Positions 41,297 to 51,477 of a stretch of DNA of 64,000 bases are shown here, in pieces. Position numbers and translations under genes: made by a program. The notes beneath the pieces are model-generated. The model searched no databases and was not told where the DNA came from. It saw only the letters and a list, made by a program, of their open reading frames with translations. The stretch is from Mixta hanseatica. Its GTDB lineage: Bacteria > Pseudomonadota > Gammaproteobacteria > Enterobacterales > Enterobacteriaceae. The number at the start of each line of letters is the position of its first letter. The stretch's first letter is position 1. The stretch lies in contig NZ_CP082904.1 in the NCBI RefSeq assembly GCF_023517775.1, forward strand, positions 1,240,001 through 1,304,000, written 5' to 3'.

Positions 41297-43879
41297 CTAG
41301 GCGCCGGGCGGTTGATAGCGCAACAGCCGGTTAGCATTGCTGACCACGGTAATCGAAGAGAGCGCCATTGCTGCGCCGGCGATCACCGGGCTAAGCAGGG
41401 TGCCGGTCAGGGGCCAGAGAACGCCTGCGGCGACAGGGATCGCCAGCGCGTTATAGATAAAGGCGCCCAGCAGATTCTGCTTCATATTACGCAGCGTAGC
41501 TTTGGCGATCGCCAGGGCATCCACCACGCTGTGCAGATCGTGACGCATCAGCGTAATGGCCGCGGTTTCGATCGCCACGTCACTGCCGCCGCCCATGGCA
41601 ATCCCGACGTCAGCCTGCGCCAGCGCTGGCGCATCGTTGATGCCGTCGCCGACCATGGCGACTTTATGACCCGCCTGCTGCAATTGCTTGATCGCCGCCG
41701 CTTTGCCGTCCGGCAAGACGCCAGCAATCACCCGATCCAGTCCGGCCTCGCGTGCAATGGCGTTCGCGGTGATTTCATTATCCCCGGTCAGCATGATCAG
41801 CTGATAGCCCAACCCGTGCAGGCGCTGCAGCGCGCTTACGCTCTCTTTACGCAGCGGATCGCGGATGGCCAGCAAACCTGCCAGCTGGCCCGCTACTGCC
41901 AGAAAGACCGGCGTCGCACCGTTGGCCGCCTGCTCATCGGCAAGCGACGCGGCCTGTTCCGCCCCAATCTGTTGCTGAGCCAGCAGGGCGGCATTCCCCA
42001 ACAGCATCGGCTGGCCTTCCAGCTGAGCACTCACGCCCATCCCACGCAGGGTGCGGAACTGGCTGCTTTCTGGCAGAGCCATTTCCCCGGCGCGATCGCG
42101 AATCGCTTTCGCCAGCGGGTGACTGGAACCCTGTTCCAGCGCTGCTGCCCAGCGCAGCACCTCTGCTTCGCTAAAACCATTAAAGGTGACGATCTGCGTA
42201 ACCTGCGGCGCGCCCTGCGTCAACGTCCCGGTTTTATCGAATACCAGCGTATCCAGCTCGCTGGCACGCTGTAGCGCATCGGCATCGCGCACCAGTACGC
42301 CAAACTCCGCCGCGCGCCCCACACCGGCAATAATCGACATCGGCGTAGCCAGCCCTAAGGCGCAAGGGCAGGCGATAATTAGCACGGTCGTGGCGATCAC
42401 CAGCATATAAACCAGCGACGGCTGTGGACCGAAAAAATACCAAACGGCGGCGCTGAATAGCGCGATCGTCACCACCACCGGCACAAATACTGCGGAAATA
42501 CGATCCGCCAGCTGGCCGATAGCCGGTTTGCTGCTTTGCGCCTGACGCACCAGCTGAATAATGCGCGACAGGGTGGTATTTTTGCCGATGGCGTTGGCGC
42601 GGAACAGAACGCTGCCGTCCTGCACCAGGGTACCGGCATGCAAGGCTGCGCCCGCTGACTTCTGTAGCGGCAGCGGCTCGCCGGTCAGCATCGATTCATC
42701 CAGCCAGGCTTCGCCTTCGGTGATAGCGCCATCAACCGGCACACGATCGCCGGTCGCCAGCCTTAATACCATCCCCAACTGCACCTCGCTTAAGGCCACG
42801 GTTTTCTCGCCGTCAGCGGTGACCACGCGCGCCGTAGCGGGAGTTAAATCCAGCAGCCGTTCCAGCGCTTTTGACGAGCGTTGACGCGCCCGCTGCTCCA
42901 GCGCGTGGCCTAAATTAATCAGGCCGATAATCATGGCGCTGGCTTCGTAATAAAGATGCCGCGCGGCAGCCGGGAAAAAATCTGGCCACAGATTGACGCT
43001 GATGGAATAGAGCCAGGCCGCCAGCGTGCCGAGCGCCACCAGCGTATCCATGGTGGCGGAGCGGTTCAGCAGGCTGCGCCATGCGCTACGATAAAAATGG
43101 CCGCCCGCGACCACCATCACCAGCAGCGTCAGCGCGCCGATCACCAGCCAGCCGCTGCGATTGCTGGTGGTTAACATCATATTGTCGCCAAACAGGCCGT
43201 AAACCATCAGCGGCACGCCAAGCGCCAGCGCCAGCGCCGACTGCCAGCTAAAGCGCCGCATCGCCTGACGCGCGCTGCTCTGCTGTTTTTCCCGTCGCTC
43301 GCTTTCGTCGCCGATCACTTCAGCGCCGTAGCCTGCTGCCGTTACGGCGGCGACCAACGCCTGCGGCTGCGGCGAGCCAATCACCAGGGCGCTGCGCTCG
43401 GCAAGGTTAACGCGCGCCTGCTGAACGCCTGCTACCTGGGCCAGGGCTTTCTCGACCCGACTAACGCAGCTGGCGCAGCTCATACCGTCAATCAGTAGCT
43501 GATAATTTTCTGCGGCTTCATCAGCCTGAGTCGCCAGCGCCGCGCTATCCGCAGCGGCGGCTTGCGGTGAAAAAGAAGAATGCCCCGCTGCGGCGTCAGC
43601 CTGAGCGGGAATGGATGGATTATCCGCTGCCAGCTGGCTTTCCGATGCTGTCAGCGGTTCAGGCTTTGGGCGCGCGTTATCCTGTTGGCTGGCGTGATAG
43701 CCGGCTTGCTCAACGGTAGCGATCAGCGCCTCTGCGGCGGCATCGCCGGTCACCCGGGCTTCGTTCAGCGAAACCTCAGCCTGCTGAACATCCTGACGCT
43801 GTTCCAGCGCCTCTTTTACGCGTTTAACGCAGTGGCCGCAGGTCAGACCGTCCAGCGCTAACAGAGTGGTATGTGACAT
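41297..43879 (-). CDS. copA: Cu(I)-exporting P1B-type ATPase CopA
   Basis: CopA pumps Cu(I) from cytoplasm to periplasm. The 860 residues carry two N-terminal metal-binding domains, with G-L-T-C-G-H-C (11-17) and G-M-S-C-A-S-C (about 131-137), separated by an unusually long Ala/Gln/Asp-rich linker. The eight-helix P1B core has the ion motif C-P-C, the phosphorylation site D-K-T-G-T, the S-E-H-P-L-type region H-P-L-A-K, and G-D-G-I-N-D-A-P. It is about 26 residues longer than E. coli CopA, mostly in the linker. The CueR promoter and a frameshift site are listed separately. Confidence 0.97.
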   Translation of the reverse strand: MSHTTLLALDGLTCGHCVKRVKEALEQRQDVQQAEVSLNEARVTGDAAAEALIATVEQAGYHASQQDNARPKPEPLTASESQLAADNPSIPAQADAAAGHSSFSPQAAAADSAALATQADEAAENYQLLIDGMSCASCVSRVEKALAQVAGVQQARVNLAERSALVIGSPQPQALVAAVTAAGYGAEVIGDESERREKQQSSARQAMRRFSWQSALALALGVPLMVYGLFGDNMMLTTSNRSGWLVIGALTLLVMVVAGGHFYRSAWRSLLNRSATMDTLVALGTLAAWLYSISVNLWPDFFPAAARHLYYEASAMIIGLINLGHALEQRARQRSSKALERLLDLTPATARVVTADGEKTVALSEVQLGMVLRLATGDRVPVDGAITEGEAWLDESMLTGEPLPLQKSAGAALHAGTLVQDGSVLFRANAIGKNTTLSRIIQLVRQAQSSKPAIGQLADRISAVFVPVVVTIALFSAAVWYFFGPQPSLVYMLVIATTVLIIACPCALGLATPMSIIAGVGRAAEFGVLVRDADALQRASELDTLVFDKTGTLTQGAPQVTQIVTFNGFSEAEVLRWAAALEQGSSHPLAKAIRDRAGEMALPESSQFRTLRGMGVSAQLEGQPMLLGNAALLAQQQIGAEQAASLADEQAANGATPVFLAVAGQLAGLLAIRDPLRKESVSALQRLHGLGYQLIMLTGDNEITANAIAREAGLDRVIAGVLPDGKAAAIKQLQQAGHKVAMVGDGINDAPALAQADVGIAMGGGSDVAIETAAITLMRHDLHSVVDALAIAKATLRNMKQNLLGAFIYNALAIPVAAGVLWPLTGTLLSPVIAGAAMALSSITVVSNANRLLRYQPPGA
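43659..43670 (-). promoter_or_regulatory. Programmed -1 frameshift site in copA yielding CopA(Z)
   Basis: On the minus strand codons 70-72 read CGC CCA AAG and hold the in-phase slippery heptamer C-CCA-AAG (43670-43664). After a -1 slip the next codons are GCC then TGA (43661-43659), so the product would be the first metal-binding domain alone, 73 residues. In E. coli the same heptamer at codons 68-69 makes the 70-residue copper chaperone CopA(Z). I did not verify a downstream pseudoknot. Confidence 0.82.
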
Positions 43880-43924
43880 AAGGGGACTCCTTATTTTCAG
43901 GCTCGATAGATTATCGGAGTGGTA

Positions 43925-43955
43925 AGCTTAAACCTTCCATCAAGGGGAAGGTCAA
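43925..43955 (-). promoter_or_regulatory. CueR-controlled copA promoter
   Basis: On the minus strand TTGACC (43955-43950) and TAAGCT (43930-43925) are separated by 19 bases, the overlong spacer typical of MerR-family promoters. The CueR operator ACCTTCC-(7)-GGAAGGT (43932-43952) fills the spacer. Copper-bound CueR would untwist the DNA to activate it. Confidence 0.93.
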
Positions 43956-44097
43956 GTTTTTAACCAGATGATAATTTTGCGCTGGAATCACCTCCTGTCA
44001 GGCAGCATAAAAGGGAAAGGCGAAAGGCCGGCATCTGCCTCTGTCCACTCTGGCGAATCAGCGCTATCCTGCCAGCAATAGCGAAAAGGGGGAGAGC

Positions 44098-44505
44098 ATG
44101 AATATTAGCGATGTGGCAAAAAGAACCGGCTTAACCAGTAAGGCGATCCGCTTTTATGAAGAGAAAGGGCTGGTCACGCCGCCGTTGCGTAGCGAAAACG
44201 GCTACCGCAGCTACACGGCGCGCCATCTGGACGAACTGACGCTGCTGCGGCAGGCGCGGCAGGTGGGTTTTACTCTCGATGAGTGTCGCGAGCTGGTGCA
44301 TCTGTTCAACGATCCGGCACGTCACAGCGCTGACGTAAAAGCGCGCACGCTGCAAAAAGTCAAAGAGATCGAAGCGCATATCCTGGAGTTAAATCTGATG
44401 CGTGAGCGGCTGTTGGCGCTGGCCGAGACATGCCCCGGCGATGAAAGCGCAGACTGTCCGATAATTGATAATCTTGCCGGCTGCTGTCAGCACACAAAAA
44501 ATTAG
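44098..44505 (+). CDS. cueR: Copper-responsive MerR-family activator CueR
   Basis: CueR activates copA (and cueO) when it binds Cu(I). The 135 residues have an N-terminal winged helix ([22 protein letters not shown]), a dimer coiled coil, and metal cysteines in [13 protein letters not shown] (C112, C120), the Cu(I)-type spacing. It is divergent from copA, with the CueR operator between. The K-12 genes glsA-ybaT are not present between them. Confidence 0.97.
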   Translation: MNISDVAKRTGLTSKAIRFYEEKGLVTPPLRSENGYRSYTARHLDELTLLRQARQVGFTLDECRELVHLFNDPARHSADVKARTLQKVKEIEAHILELNLMRERLLALAETCPGDESADCPIIDNLAGCCQHTKN

Positions 44506-44526
44506 CGGCCCGAAAGCCGCTTGTTT
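44504..44526 (+). terminator. Terminator of cueR
   Basis: AGCGGC (44504-44509) and GCCGCT (44516-44521) form a short stem followed by TGTTT, beginning within the cueR stop codon. Confidence 0.6.
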
Positions 44527-44577
44527 ATGCCTTATAATGTCAGCGGCGCGAATAGCGCTAATTTATCCGCAACAAGC

Positions 44578-45042
44578 TCAGCGGCCTGGCGTCTCAGCGT
44601 CCTGCGGCCTGATGCGCAGGGTGACGCCCTCCACGCAGATCACCACCACACGCGTACCGGCGGGCAGATCGTTGTCAGCCTGCACGCGCCAGCTGCTGTC
44701 CCCGACGCGAACATGGCCCAGCCCGTTAACCAGATCTTCATCTAACGTCAGCTGCATGCCGGTCATCTGCATGCCGCGTTGGTTAAGCAGCATCCCCGGC
44801 TGCTTTTGCCGCAGCGCCAGCCAGCGATACCAGAGAAAGGCGGCGAGCAGCGTCAGCAGCGCGAACAGGATCCCCTGCGTTCCCCACGAAAAGGGCAGCA
44901 TCCAGCGGATTAACCCTACCGCCAGCGCCGCCAGCCCGCTCCACAGCAGATAGCCGCTGGTGCCCAGCATTTCCGCAATCAATAACAGGCCACCCAGCGT
45001 TAACCAGAACCAGTGGGGTTGGTTAATCACGGCCGCCAGCAT
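44578..45042 (-). CDS. ybbJ: NfeD-like membrane protein YbbJ
   Basis: YbbJ is a 154-residue NfeD1b-type protein: two or three N-terminal membrane segments (about 10-75) and a C-terminal OB-fold domain (about 90-150, G-H-V-R-V-G-D-S-S-W-R-V). NfeD proteins pair with SPFH/stomatin proteins, and the adjacent qmcA is one. The two genes overlap by one base (TAATG). In E. coli the pair suppresses ftsH-htpX defects. Confidence 0.93.
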   Translation of the reverse strand: MLAAVINQPHWFWLTLGGLLLIAEMLGTSGYLLWSGLAALAVGLIRWMLPFSWGTQGILFALLTLLAAFLWYRWLALRQKQPGMLLNQRGMQMTGMQLTLDEDLVNGLGHVRVGDSSWRVQADNDLPAGTRVVVICVEGVTLRIRPQDAETPGR

Positions 45043-45959
45043 TATTGCTGGCTCCGCGACTGCTTGCTTTCATTCAGCAGTTCGCTGATACCGGCGATAG
45101 ATCCCATCAGGCTGCTGGCATCTAACGGCATCAGCACCACTTTGCTGTTATTGGCGGAGCCGATTTGTTGTAACGCATCGGTATACTTCTGCGCCACAAA
45201 GTAGTTCACTGCCTGAATATCCCCGGCGGCAATCGCTTCCGATACCATTTTGGTGGCGCGCGCTTCGGCTTCCGCGGCGCGTTCACGCGCTTCCGCCTGT
45301 AAAAACGCGGCCTGGCGATCGCCCTCTGCTTTTAATATTTCCGACTGCTTTTCCCCTTCGGCGCGTAAAATCGCCGCCTGACGAATCCCTTCCGCCGCCA
45401 GAATATCAGCTCGCTTGGTGCGCTCGGCTTTCATCTGCGCATTCATGGCGGCGATCAGCTCCTGTGGCGGACGCACATCGCGGATCTCAATGCGCGTGAC
45501 CTTAATGCCCCACGGATTAGTCGCCTCATCCACAATGTGCAACAGGCGGGTATTAATGCTGTCACGCTGCGACAGCATCTCATCCAGCTCCATCGAGCCG
45601 AGAACGGTACGGATATTAGTCATCGTCAGATTGATGATCGCCTGATCAAGGTTGCTGACCTCATAGGCGGCGCGCGCCGGATCGACCACCTGAATAAAGC
45701 AGACCGCGTCGATGGTGACGTTGGCGTTATCTTTGGAAATCACTTCCTGCGAGGGGACATCAAGCACCTGCTCCATCATATTAATCTTGCGACCAATACG
45801 ATCCATAAACGGCACTAAAAGGTTCAGGCCGGGCTGCAGCGTTTTGGTATAGCGGCCAAAACGCTCCACGGTCCATTGATAGCCCTGCGGCACAATTTTG
45901 ACGCCTGACCAGACCACAATCAACGCAACGACGATAAGTACGGGGATCACAGCAAACAT
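45042..45959 (-). CDS. qmcA: SPFH/stomatin-family membrane protein QmcA (YbbK)
   Basis: QmcA is an inner-membrane stomatin/prohibitin-like scaffold protein of 305 residues, equal to E. coli. An N-terminal membrane anchor (about 3-22) is followed by the SPFH domain ([15 protein letters not shown]) and an Ala/Glu-rich coiled coil (about 190-260). I chose the ATG at 45959 (M-F-A-V-I-P-V-L); the upstream frame overlaps cnoX and is not conserved. It is translationally coupled to ybbJ. Confidence 0.96.
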   Translation of the reverse strand: MFAVIPVLIVVALIVVWSGVKIVPQGYQWTVERFGRYTKTLQPGLNLLVPFMDRIGRKINMMEQVLDVPSQEVISKDNANVTIDAVCFIQVVDPARAAYEVSNLDQAIINLTMTNIRTVLGSMELDEMLSQRDSINTRLLHIVDEATNPWGIKVTRIEIRDVRPPQELIAAMNAQMKAERTKRADILAAEGIRQAAILRAEGEKQSEILKAEGDRQAAFLQAEARERAAEAEARATKMVSEAIAAGDIQAVNYFVAQKYTDALQQIGSANNSKVVLMPLDASSLMGSIAGISELLNESKQSRSQQ

Positions 45960-46014
45960 ACAACCTCCAGACTGTCTTATGACGGGCCGAACCCTGGCCC
46001 GTTGTCGGCAGAAA

Positions 46015-46872
46015 TTAGTAGAGCAGGGAGTATAACAGGCGACGATATTTTGCCGCCAGCGCATCGCCGGTGCCGAGCGCCGCCAGAATTTCCTGCAGCA
46101 TCTTACGCGCCTGGCCATCGGCGGCGTTGAGATCGCGCTTCAAAAAGCTGTACAGCAGTTCCAGCGCCTCTTCGTTGCGGCCAACCTGATGCAGCTGCAG
46201 CGCCAGTTTGCTGGCCAGTTCGGCATTCTGCGGATCGCTTTCCAGCTGCTGTTGAAGCTGCTGAATTTCCGGGGTATCCGCCGCCTGCTTCAGCAGATCG
46301 ATCTGCGCCATCAGCCCCTGATAGCGCGTATCCTGATCCTGCAGCGGCACCACTTTCAGTACGCCTTCCGCTTCATCGCTGCGGTTAAGAGAGATCAGAA
46401 CTTCAGCCAGCAGAAAACCGATTTCGCTGGACTGATTGCTCAGTTGCCATGCCTCTTTCAGCAGCGGCAGCGCCTCCAGCGTTTTGCCCTGCTGCACCAG
46501 CTCGATAGCCTGCTGCGCCTTCAGCTCCTCTTCACGCGGCAGCACTTTTTGCAGCAGGGCGCGGATCGCCTCTTCCGGCTGCGGTCCCTGGAAGCCGTCG
46601 ACCGGTTGGCCATTCTGGAACAGATAAACCGTAGGAATGGCGCGCAGGCCGAACTGGGAAGCGACCATCGGCTCATTGTCACAGTCGAGCTTCGCCAGCA
46701 CGAACTGCCCGGCGTACTCCTGCGCCAGCCGCTCCAGCACCGGCGTCAGTTGCTGGCAGTGCTGGCTGCGTTCGGACCAGAAATAGAACAGCACCGGCAC
46801 CGTCATAGACTGTTCCAGCGTCTGCTGCAGGTTTGATTCGTTGATATCGATAATCGAAGCGTGTAATGACAT
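46015..46872 (-). CDS. cnoX: Chaperedoxin CnoX (YbbN)
   Basis: CnoX is a thioredoxin-TPR protein that, after bleach stress, holds unfolding proteins and passes them to DnaK/GroEL. The 285 residues have a thioredoxin domain (about 1-110) whose active site reads S-E-R-S-Q-H-C, with only one Cys, so it lacks the C-x-x-C of reducing thioredoxins, as in E. coli (S-x-x-C). TPR-like repeats follow (about 115-285). I chose the ATG at 46872 for agreement with E. coli and because the upstream extension is not conserved. Confidence 0.95.
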   Translation of the reverse strand: MSLHASIIDINESNLQQTLEQSMTVPVLFYFWSERSQHCQQLTPVLERLAQEYAGQFVLAKLDCDNEPMVASQFGLRAIPTVYLFQNGQPVDGFQGPQPEEAIRALLQKVLPREEELKAQQAIELVQQGKTLEALPLLKEAWQLSNQSSEIGFLLAEVLISLNRSDEAEGVLKVVPLQDQDTRYQGLMAQIDLLKQAADTPEIQQLQQQLESDPQNAELASKLALQLHQVGRNEEALELLYSFLKRDLNAADGQARKMLQEILAALGTGDALAAKYRRLLYSLLY

Positions 46873-46952
46873 GTCTGCGTCTCTTTGTCTGATGACTTTG
46901 TTACGATATTGGGGCGTTGCCTTCGGCTTCAAGCCAAATTTGCGCTGCCGCG

Positions 46953-47765
46953 TTAGTTGCCGCGTAAAATGCGATCCAGTATCCAGCCCGGCAGCAAGCG
47001 TCGCAGCCAGCTCATTGCATGCGCGACCAGCGTCACAGGGTAGCGCAGCCGCGGATGACGGCTCTCCAGCGCGTGGCGCAGTTTGGGGAGTATCGCTTCC
47101 GGCGGCAGCGTAAAACGTGCCGCAATACCCGGATTTTTAACCGGCTTCTCTTGCTGCGTCTGATTCACATTGTCGGTAAAGCGGGTATGGATAGGGCCGG
47201 GTTCTATCAGGCTGACGCGCACGCCGCTGCCGTGCAGCTCCATACGCAGGGCGTCGGCCCAGGCCTCTAGCGCATATTTACTGGCGGCGTAGGCGCCGCG
47301 TCCCGGCGTAGCGATCAGGCCCATCACCGAGCTGGTATTAATAATACGCGCGTCGCCGCTGGCGCGCAGGGCGGGCAACAGCAGCATCGTCAGCTGATGG
47401 GTGCCGAACAGGTTACTGGCGAACTGTTGCTCCAGCTGCTGACGCGACAGGGTTTCCAGCAGGCCGTAAACGCCATAGCCAGCATTATTAAACAGGCCGT
47501 ACAGTTGACCCCCGGTCAGCGCGATAACCTGCTCCGCCGCCTGCGCCACGCTCTGCGCATCGTCGAGATCGAGCTGAATCCCGGTAAATCCCAACGCATT
47601 CATTTTCGCCACATCGTCCAGTTTGCGGCAGGCGGCCAGCACGCGATAGCCGCGCATTAACAGATCGTTGGCGGCGACCAACCCGATACCGCTGGAACAG
47701 CCGGTAATTAATACGTTTTTTTGCATAACTTTACGTCCGTGGCTTCTGTGCCGTTTATTACTCAT
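46953..47765 (-). CDS. ybbO: Short-chain dehydrogenase YbbO
   Basis: YbbO is an NADP-dependent short-chain dehydrogenase/reductase (aldehyde and retinal reduction reported for E. coli). The 270 residues show the cofactor motif T-G-C-S-S-G-I-G (near 21-28), N-N-A-G, and the catalytic Y-x-x-x-K in A-Y-A-A-S-K-Y-A-L. The first ATG (47765) overlaps the tesA stop, as in the longer E. coli annotation; the internal M14 (47726) is a possible alternative start, giving 257 residues. The coupling to tesA favours the first. Confidence 0.93.
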   Translation of the reverse strand: MSNKRHRSHGRKVMQKNVLITGCSSGIGLVAANDLLMRGYRVLAACRKLDDVAKMNALGFTGIQLDLDDAQSVAQAAEQVIALTGGQLYGLFNNAGYGVYGLLETLSRQQLEQQFASNLFGTHQLTMLLLPALRASGDARIINTSSVMGLIATPGRGAYAASKYALEAWADALRMELHGSGVRVSLIEPGPIHTRFTDNVNQTQQEKPVKNPGIAARFTLPPEAILPKLRHALESRHPRLRYPVTLVAHAMSWLRRLLPGWILDRILRGN

Positions 47766-48381
47766 GCTTAACTAGGGGAGCCAGTTCTTTGTCCATCAGA
47801 TCGGTAATAAAAGCCTGCGCATCCGGCGCCGGATGAATACCGTCCTGCTGCATCCACTGCGGTTTAAGGTAAACCTGCTCCATAAAGAAGGGCACCAGCG
47901 GGATATTGTACTGCCGGGCCAGTTTGCTATAGATGGTATTGAAAGCCTCGTTATAGCGGCGGCCGTAGTTCGCCGGCAGACGGATCTGCATCAGCAGCGG
48001 TTGGGCGTTGGCCGCCTGAACGCTGGTAATGATTTTACTTAAGTCCTGCTCAATGTTTTGCGGCGGGAAACCGCGCAAACCATCGTTACCGCCCAGCTCG
48101 ATCAATACCCAGCGGGGATGATGCTGCTGCAGCAGCGCGGGCAAACGCGCCAGCCCCTGCGCGGCGGTATCGCCGCTGATGCTGCCGTTGACCACCTTTG
48201 GCTGCTGCTGCCATTTTTTATCCAGCAGGGCGGGCCAGGCCTGGCTGGCGGACATGCGATAACCGGCGCTCAGGCTATCGCCGAGAACCAATAATGTCTC
48301 TGCGGACGCCACGCGCGTCAGTAACAGTAACAACAACAGGAAGGGATAATGCCAGCGGAAAACATTGTTGAAGTTCATCAT
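47758..48381 (-). CDS. tesA: Periplasmic thioesterase I / protease I / lysophospholipase L1 TesA
   Basis: TesA is an SGNH-fold periplasmic esterase acting on acyl-CoA and lysophospholipids. The 207 residues start with M-M-N-F-N-N-V-F-R-W-H and a signal peptide ending A-S-A. The SGNH blocks follow: G-D-S-L-S-A-G (Ser), the Gly of N-G-S-I-S-G-D-T, G-G-N-D-G (Asn), and D-G-I-H-P (Asp, His). The start at 48381 lies inside the divergent ybbA start region, so the two genes overlap head to head by 33 bases, as in E. coli. Confidence 0.95.
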   Translation of the reverse strand: MMNFNNVFRWHYPFLLLLLLLTRVASAETLLVLGDSLSAGYRMSASQAWPALLDKKWQQQPKVVNGSISGDTAAQGLARLPALLQQHHPRWVLIELGGNDGLRGFPPQNIEQDLSKIITSVQAANAQPLLMQIRLPANYGRRYNEAFNTIYSKLARQYNIPLVPFFMEQVYLKPQWMQQDGIHPAPDAQAFITDLMDKELAPLVKHE

Positions 48382-49035
48382 CTTACTAAATCCGTCGGTG
48401 AAGGGGAGCATCAGTTGTTCATCCTTACCGGAGTTGACCTGGTTGTCAAACCGGGGCAGAGCATCGCCCTGATTGGCGAGTCGGGATCGGGCAAGTCTAC
48501 GCTGCTGGGCATTCTCGCCGGGCTGGATGATGGTAGCAGCGGAGAAGTCTGGCTGTGCGGCGAACCGCTGCAAAAAATGAATGAAGAGCAGCGCGCGGCG
48601 TTACGGGCGCGTCACGTCGGTTTCGTCTTTCAATCTTTTATGCTGGTGCCCACGCTGAACGCGCTGGAAAACGTACAGCTGCCAGCGCTGCTGCGCGGCG
48701 AACCTGAGCGTCAAAGCCGCGATCAGGCGCAGGCGCTGCTGGAACAACTGGGCCTCGGCAAACGCCTGCACCATTTGCCGTCGCAGCTTTCCGGTGGCGA
48801 ACAGCAGCGCGTGGCGCTGGCGCGCGCCTTTAATGGCCGCCCTGACGTGCTGTTTGCCGATGAGCCGACCGGCAACCTCGATCGGCAGACCGGCGATCGT
48901 ATTGCCGATCTGCTGTTCTCCATGAACCGCGACAGTGCCACCACGCTGATCCTGGTGACTCACGATGCGCAGCTGGCGGCGCGTTGCGATCGTCGCCTGC
49001 GCGTACGTGACGGTAAGCTGTGGGAGGAAGCATGA
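48349..49035 (+). CDS. ybbA: ABC transporter ATPase YbbA
   Basis: YbbA is the ATPase of a LolD/MacB-type ABC system with YbbP. The 228 residues have Walker A G-E-S-G-S-G-K-S-T near residue 43, Q-loop, signature L-S-G-G-E-Q-Q-R, and Walker B V-L-F-A-D-E-P-T. The start ATG at 48349 follows AAGGGATA. It overlaps tesA on the other strand by 33 bases, and its end overlaps ybbP by four bases (ATGA). Confidence 0.96.
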   Translation: MPAENIVEVHHLTKSVGEGEHQLFILTGVDLVVKPGQSIALIGESGSGKSTLLGILAGLDDGSSGEVWLCGEPLQKMNEEQRAALRARHVGFVFQSFMLVPTLNALENVQLPALLRGEPERQSRDQAQALLEQLGLGKRLHHLPSQLSGGEQQRVALARAFNGRPDVLFADEPTGNLDRQTGDRIADLLFSMNRDSATTLILVTHDAQLAARCDRRLRVRDGKLWEEA

Positions 49036-51440
49036 TTTGGCGCTGGTTCTGGCGCGAGTGGCGTTCGCCCTCGTTGCTGATCGTCTGGCTGGCGCTGACG
49101 CTGGCGGTCGCCTGCGTGCTGGCGCTGGGAACGCTGGGCGATCGGATGGAAAAAGGGCTGACGCAGCAAAGTCGTGAATTTATGGCCGGCGACCGTACCT
49201 TAAGCAGCGCGCATCCGGCGCCGCAGCCGTGGCTGGATCGGGCGCAGCAGCAGGGGTTAAGGGTCTCCGCCCAGCTGACCTTTATGACCATGACGTTTGC
49301 GGGCGAGGCGCCGCAGTTGGCCGCGGTTAAAGCGGTCGATCAGGCTTATCCGATGTTCGGCGAATTGCGCACCGAGCCGCCGGGACTGAAACCACAGCCC
49401 GGCAGCGTGCTGCTGGCGCCGCGGCTGATGGCGCTACTGGGCGTGAAGGCGGGCGATGAGCTGGATGTCGGCGATACCCGTTTGCGTATCGCCGGCGCGG
49501 TGCTGCAGGAGCCGGATGCCGGTTTTAATCCCTTTCAGACCGCGCCGCGTCTGCTGATGAATCTGGCCGACGTGGCGAAAACTGGCGCGGTGCAGCCGGG
49601 AAGCCGTTTGACCTGGCGCTATAAAGTGGCGGGTGATGCCGGGGCGCTAAGCCGCTACGATAGCTGGATTACGCCGCAGCTCAAAAGCGATCAGCGCTGG
49701 CTGAGCGTGGAAAACTCAGAGGATGCGCTGGGGCGTTCGATGCAACGCGCCCAGCAGTTTTTACTGTTGTCGGCGCTGTTAACGCTGCTGCTGGCGGTCG
49801 CGGCGGTGGCGGTGGCGATGAGCCATTACTGTCGCAGCCGCTACGATCTGGTCGCAGTATTGAAAACGCTTGGCGCCGGGCGCCAGGCCTTACGCAAACT
49901 GATTGTCGGACAGTGGCTGGCGGTGCTGCTGCTGGCGGCGGCGGCGGGGAGTGCGCTTGGCATGGGCTTTGAGCGGTTGCTGTTAACCCTGCTGCGGCCG
50001 GTGCTGCCCGGCGAGCTGCCTGCCGCCGGCGTCTGGCCGTGGATCTGGGCGCTGGGCGCGCTGTTTACCATTTCGCTGCTGGTGGGGCTGCGTCCTTATC
50101 GGCTGCTGTTAGCCACTCAGCCGCTGCGCGTGCTGCGACAGGACGCTATCGCTCACGTCTGGCCGCTACGCTATTACCTGCCCGCGATGGCGCTGGTGGT
50201 GGTGCTGCTGCTGGTGCTGTTGGTCGGCAGCAGCAAGCTGCTTTGGGCATTGCTGGCGGGTATTTTCTTGCTGGCGGCGCTGTTGGCGGCGCTGGGGTGG
50301 GGGGCGCTCTGGTTGCTGAGCCGGCTGACCGTGCGTCGTCTGGCGCTGCGGCTGGCGGTAAACCGTCTGCTGCGCCAGCCTTGGGTAACCTTAAGCCAGC
50401 TGGCCGCCTTTTCGCTCTCTTTTATGCTGCTGGCCTTGTTGCTGGTGTTGCGCGGCGATCTGCTCGATCGTTGGCAGCAACAGCTGCCTGCCGACAGCCC
50501 GAACTATTTTTTGCTGAATATCAGCCGCGAACAGGTAGCGGAGGTACAGCATTTTCTGACGCAGCATCAGATTGCGCCCGGCACCTTTTATCCCGTTGCG
50601 CGCGTGCGACTGACGGAAATCAACCAGCAGCCTGCTGACCCGCGTCGTGATAACGCCCTCAACCGCGAGCTTAACCTGACCTCTTTATCACGACGTCCGG
50701 AACATAACCCGATTGTGGCCGGGCAGTGGCCGCCGCGCGCTGGCGAGGTTTCGATGGAAGTGGAATTGGCGGATCGGTTAGGGGTGAAGCTGGGGGATAG
50801 CCTGACTTTTACCGGCGATACGCAACAGTTTAGCGCCAGAATCAGCAGTCTGCGCAAAGTGGACTGGGAAAGCCTGCGGCCTAATTTCTTCTTTATCTTC
50901 CCGCCGGGCGCGCTCGATGAACAGCCGCAAACCTGGCTGACCAGTTTCCGCCTGGACGGCAACACCGAGACGCTGGCGCAGCTGAACCGTGCCTTTCCCA
51001 CGCTCAGCCTGTTGGACATTGGGGCAATGATGCGCCAGATCGGTCAGGTGTTGACCCAGGTCAGCCAGGCGCTGGAAATTATGGTGATTCTGGTTACCGC
51101 CTGCGGGTTGCTGCTCTTGCTGGCGCAGGTACAGGTAGGCATGCGACAGCGGCGACAGGAACTGGTGGTTTACCGCACGCTGGGCGCCGGGAAAAAACTG
51201 CTGCGCGCCACCCTATGGTTTGAGTTCGCGCTGTTGGGCATTGTCGCGGGCGTGGCGGCGGCCTTGGGCGCCGAGGCGGCATTATGGGGTTTACAGCGTA
51301 AGGTGTTCGATTTCCCATGGGAACCGGATTACCGACTGTGGATTGCGCTGCCGCTAAGCGGGGCGCTACTGCTTTCGCTGTGCGGCGGCTGGTTGGGGAT
51401 TCGGTTACTGCGCGGTAAGGCGCTGTTCCGCAGTTTCTGA
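49032..51440 (+). CDS. ybbP: ABC transporter permease YbbP (FtsX/MacB type)
   Basis: YbbP is an 802-residue inner-membrane permease with about ten membrane helices: one at the N-terminus, a large periplasmic domain (about 50-230), helices at about 240-460, a second periplasmic region (about 470-690), and C-terminal FtsX-domain helices. With YbbA it is a candidate lipid/ester export system; tesA nearby hints at a lipid or ester substrate, but the substrate is unknown. The ATG at 49032 overlaps the ybbA stop (ATGA) with GAGGAAG upstream. Confidence 0.94.
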   Translation: MIWRWFWREWRSPSLLIVWLALTLAVACVLALGTLGDRMEKGLTQQSREFMAGDRTLSSAHPAPQPWLDRAQQQGLRVSAQLTFMTMTFAGEAPQLAAVKAVDQAYPMFGELRTEPPGLKPQPGSVLLAPRLMALLGVKAGDELDVGDTRLRIAGAVLQEPDAGFNPFQTAPRLLMNLADVAKTGAVQPGSRLTWRYKVAGDAGALSRYDSWITPQLKSDQRWLSVENSEDALGRSMQRAQQFLLLSALLTLLLAVAAVAVAMSHYCRSRYDLVAVLKTLGAGRQALRKLIVGQWLAVLLLAAAAGSALGMGFERLLLTLLRPVLPGELPAAGVWPWIWALGALFTISLLVGLRPYRLLLATQPLRVLRQDAIAHVWPLRYYLPAMALVVVLLLVLLVGSSKLLWALLAGIFLLAALLAALGWGALWLLSRLTVRRLALRLAVNRLLRQPWVTLSQLAAFSLSFMLLALLLVLRGDLLDRWQQQLPADSPNYFLLNISREQVAEVQHFLTQHQIAPGTFYPVARVRLTEINQQPADPRRDNALNRELNLTSLSRRPEHNPIVAGQWPPRAGEVSMEVELADRLGVKLGDSLTFTGDTQQFSARISSLRKVDWESLRPNFFFIFPPGALDEQPQTWLTSFRLDGNTETLAQLNRAFPTLSLLDIGAMMRQIGQVLTQVSQALEIMVILVTACGLLLLLAQVQVGMRQRRQELVVYRTLGAGKKLLRATLWFEFALLGIVAGVAAALGAEAALWGLQRKVFDFPWEPDYRLWIALPLSGALLLSLCGGWLGIRLLRGKALFRSF

Positions 51441-51445
51441 TCAGA

Positions 51446-51470
51446 GGCGGTCCGCCAGTAACGGACCGCC
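51446..51470. terminator. Hairpin between convergent ybbP and purK
   Basis: GGCGGTCCG (51446-51454) and CGGACCGCC (51462-51470) form a 9-bp stem with a 7-base loop, with no T-tract. Confidence 0.55.
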
Positions 51471-51477
51471 ATCGTGC

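Noticed and set aside
41312..42274. 320-codon open frame opposite copA
   Set aside because: Antisense shadow of the CopA core; composition rich in Gln/Arg/His and no ribosome site.
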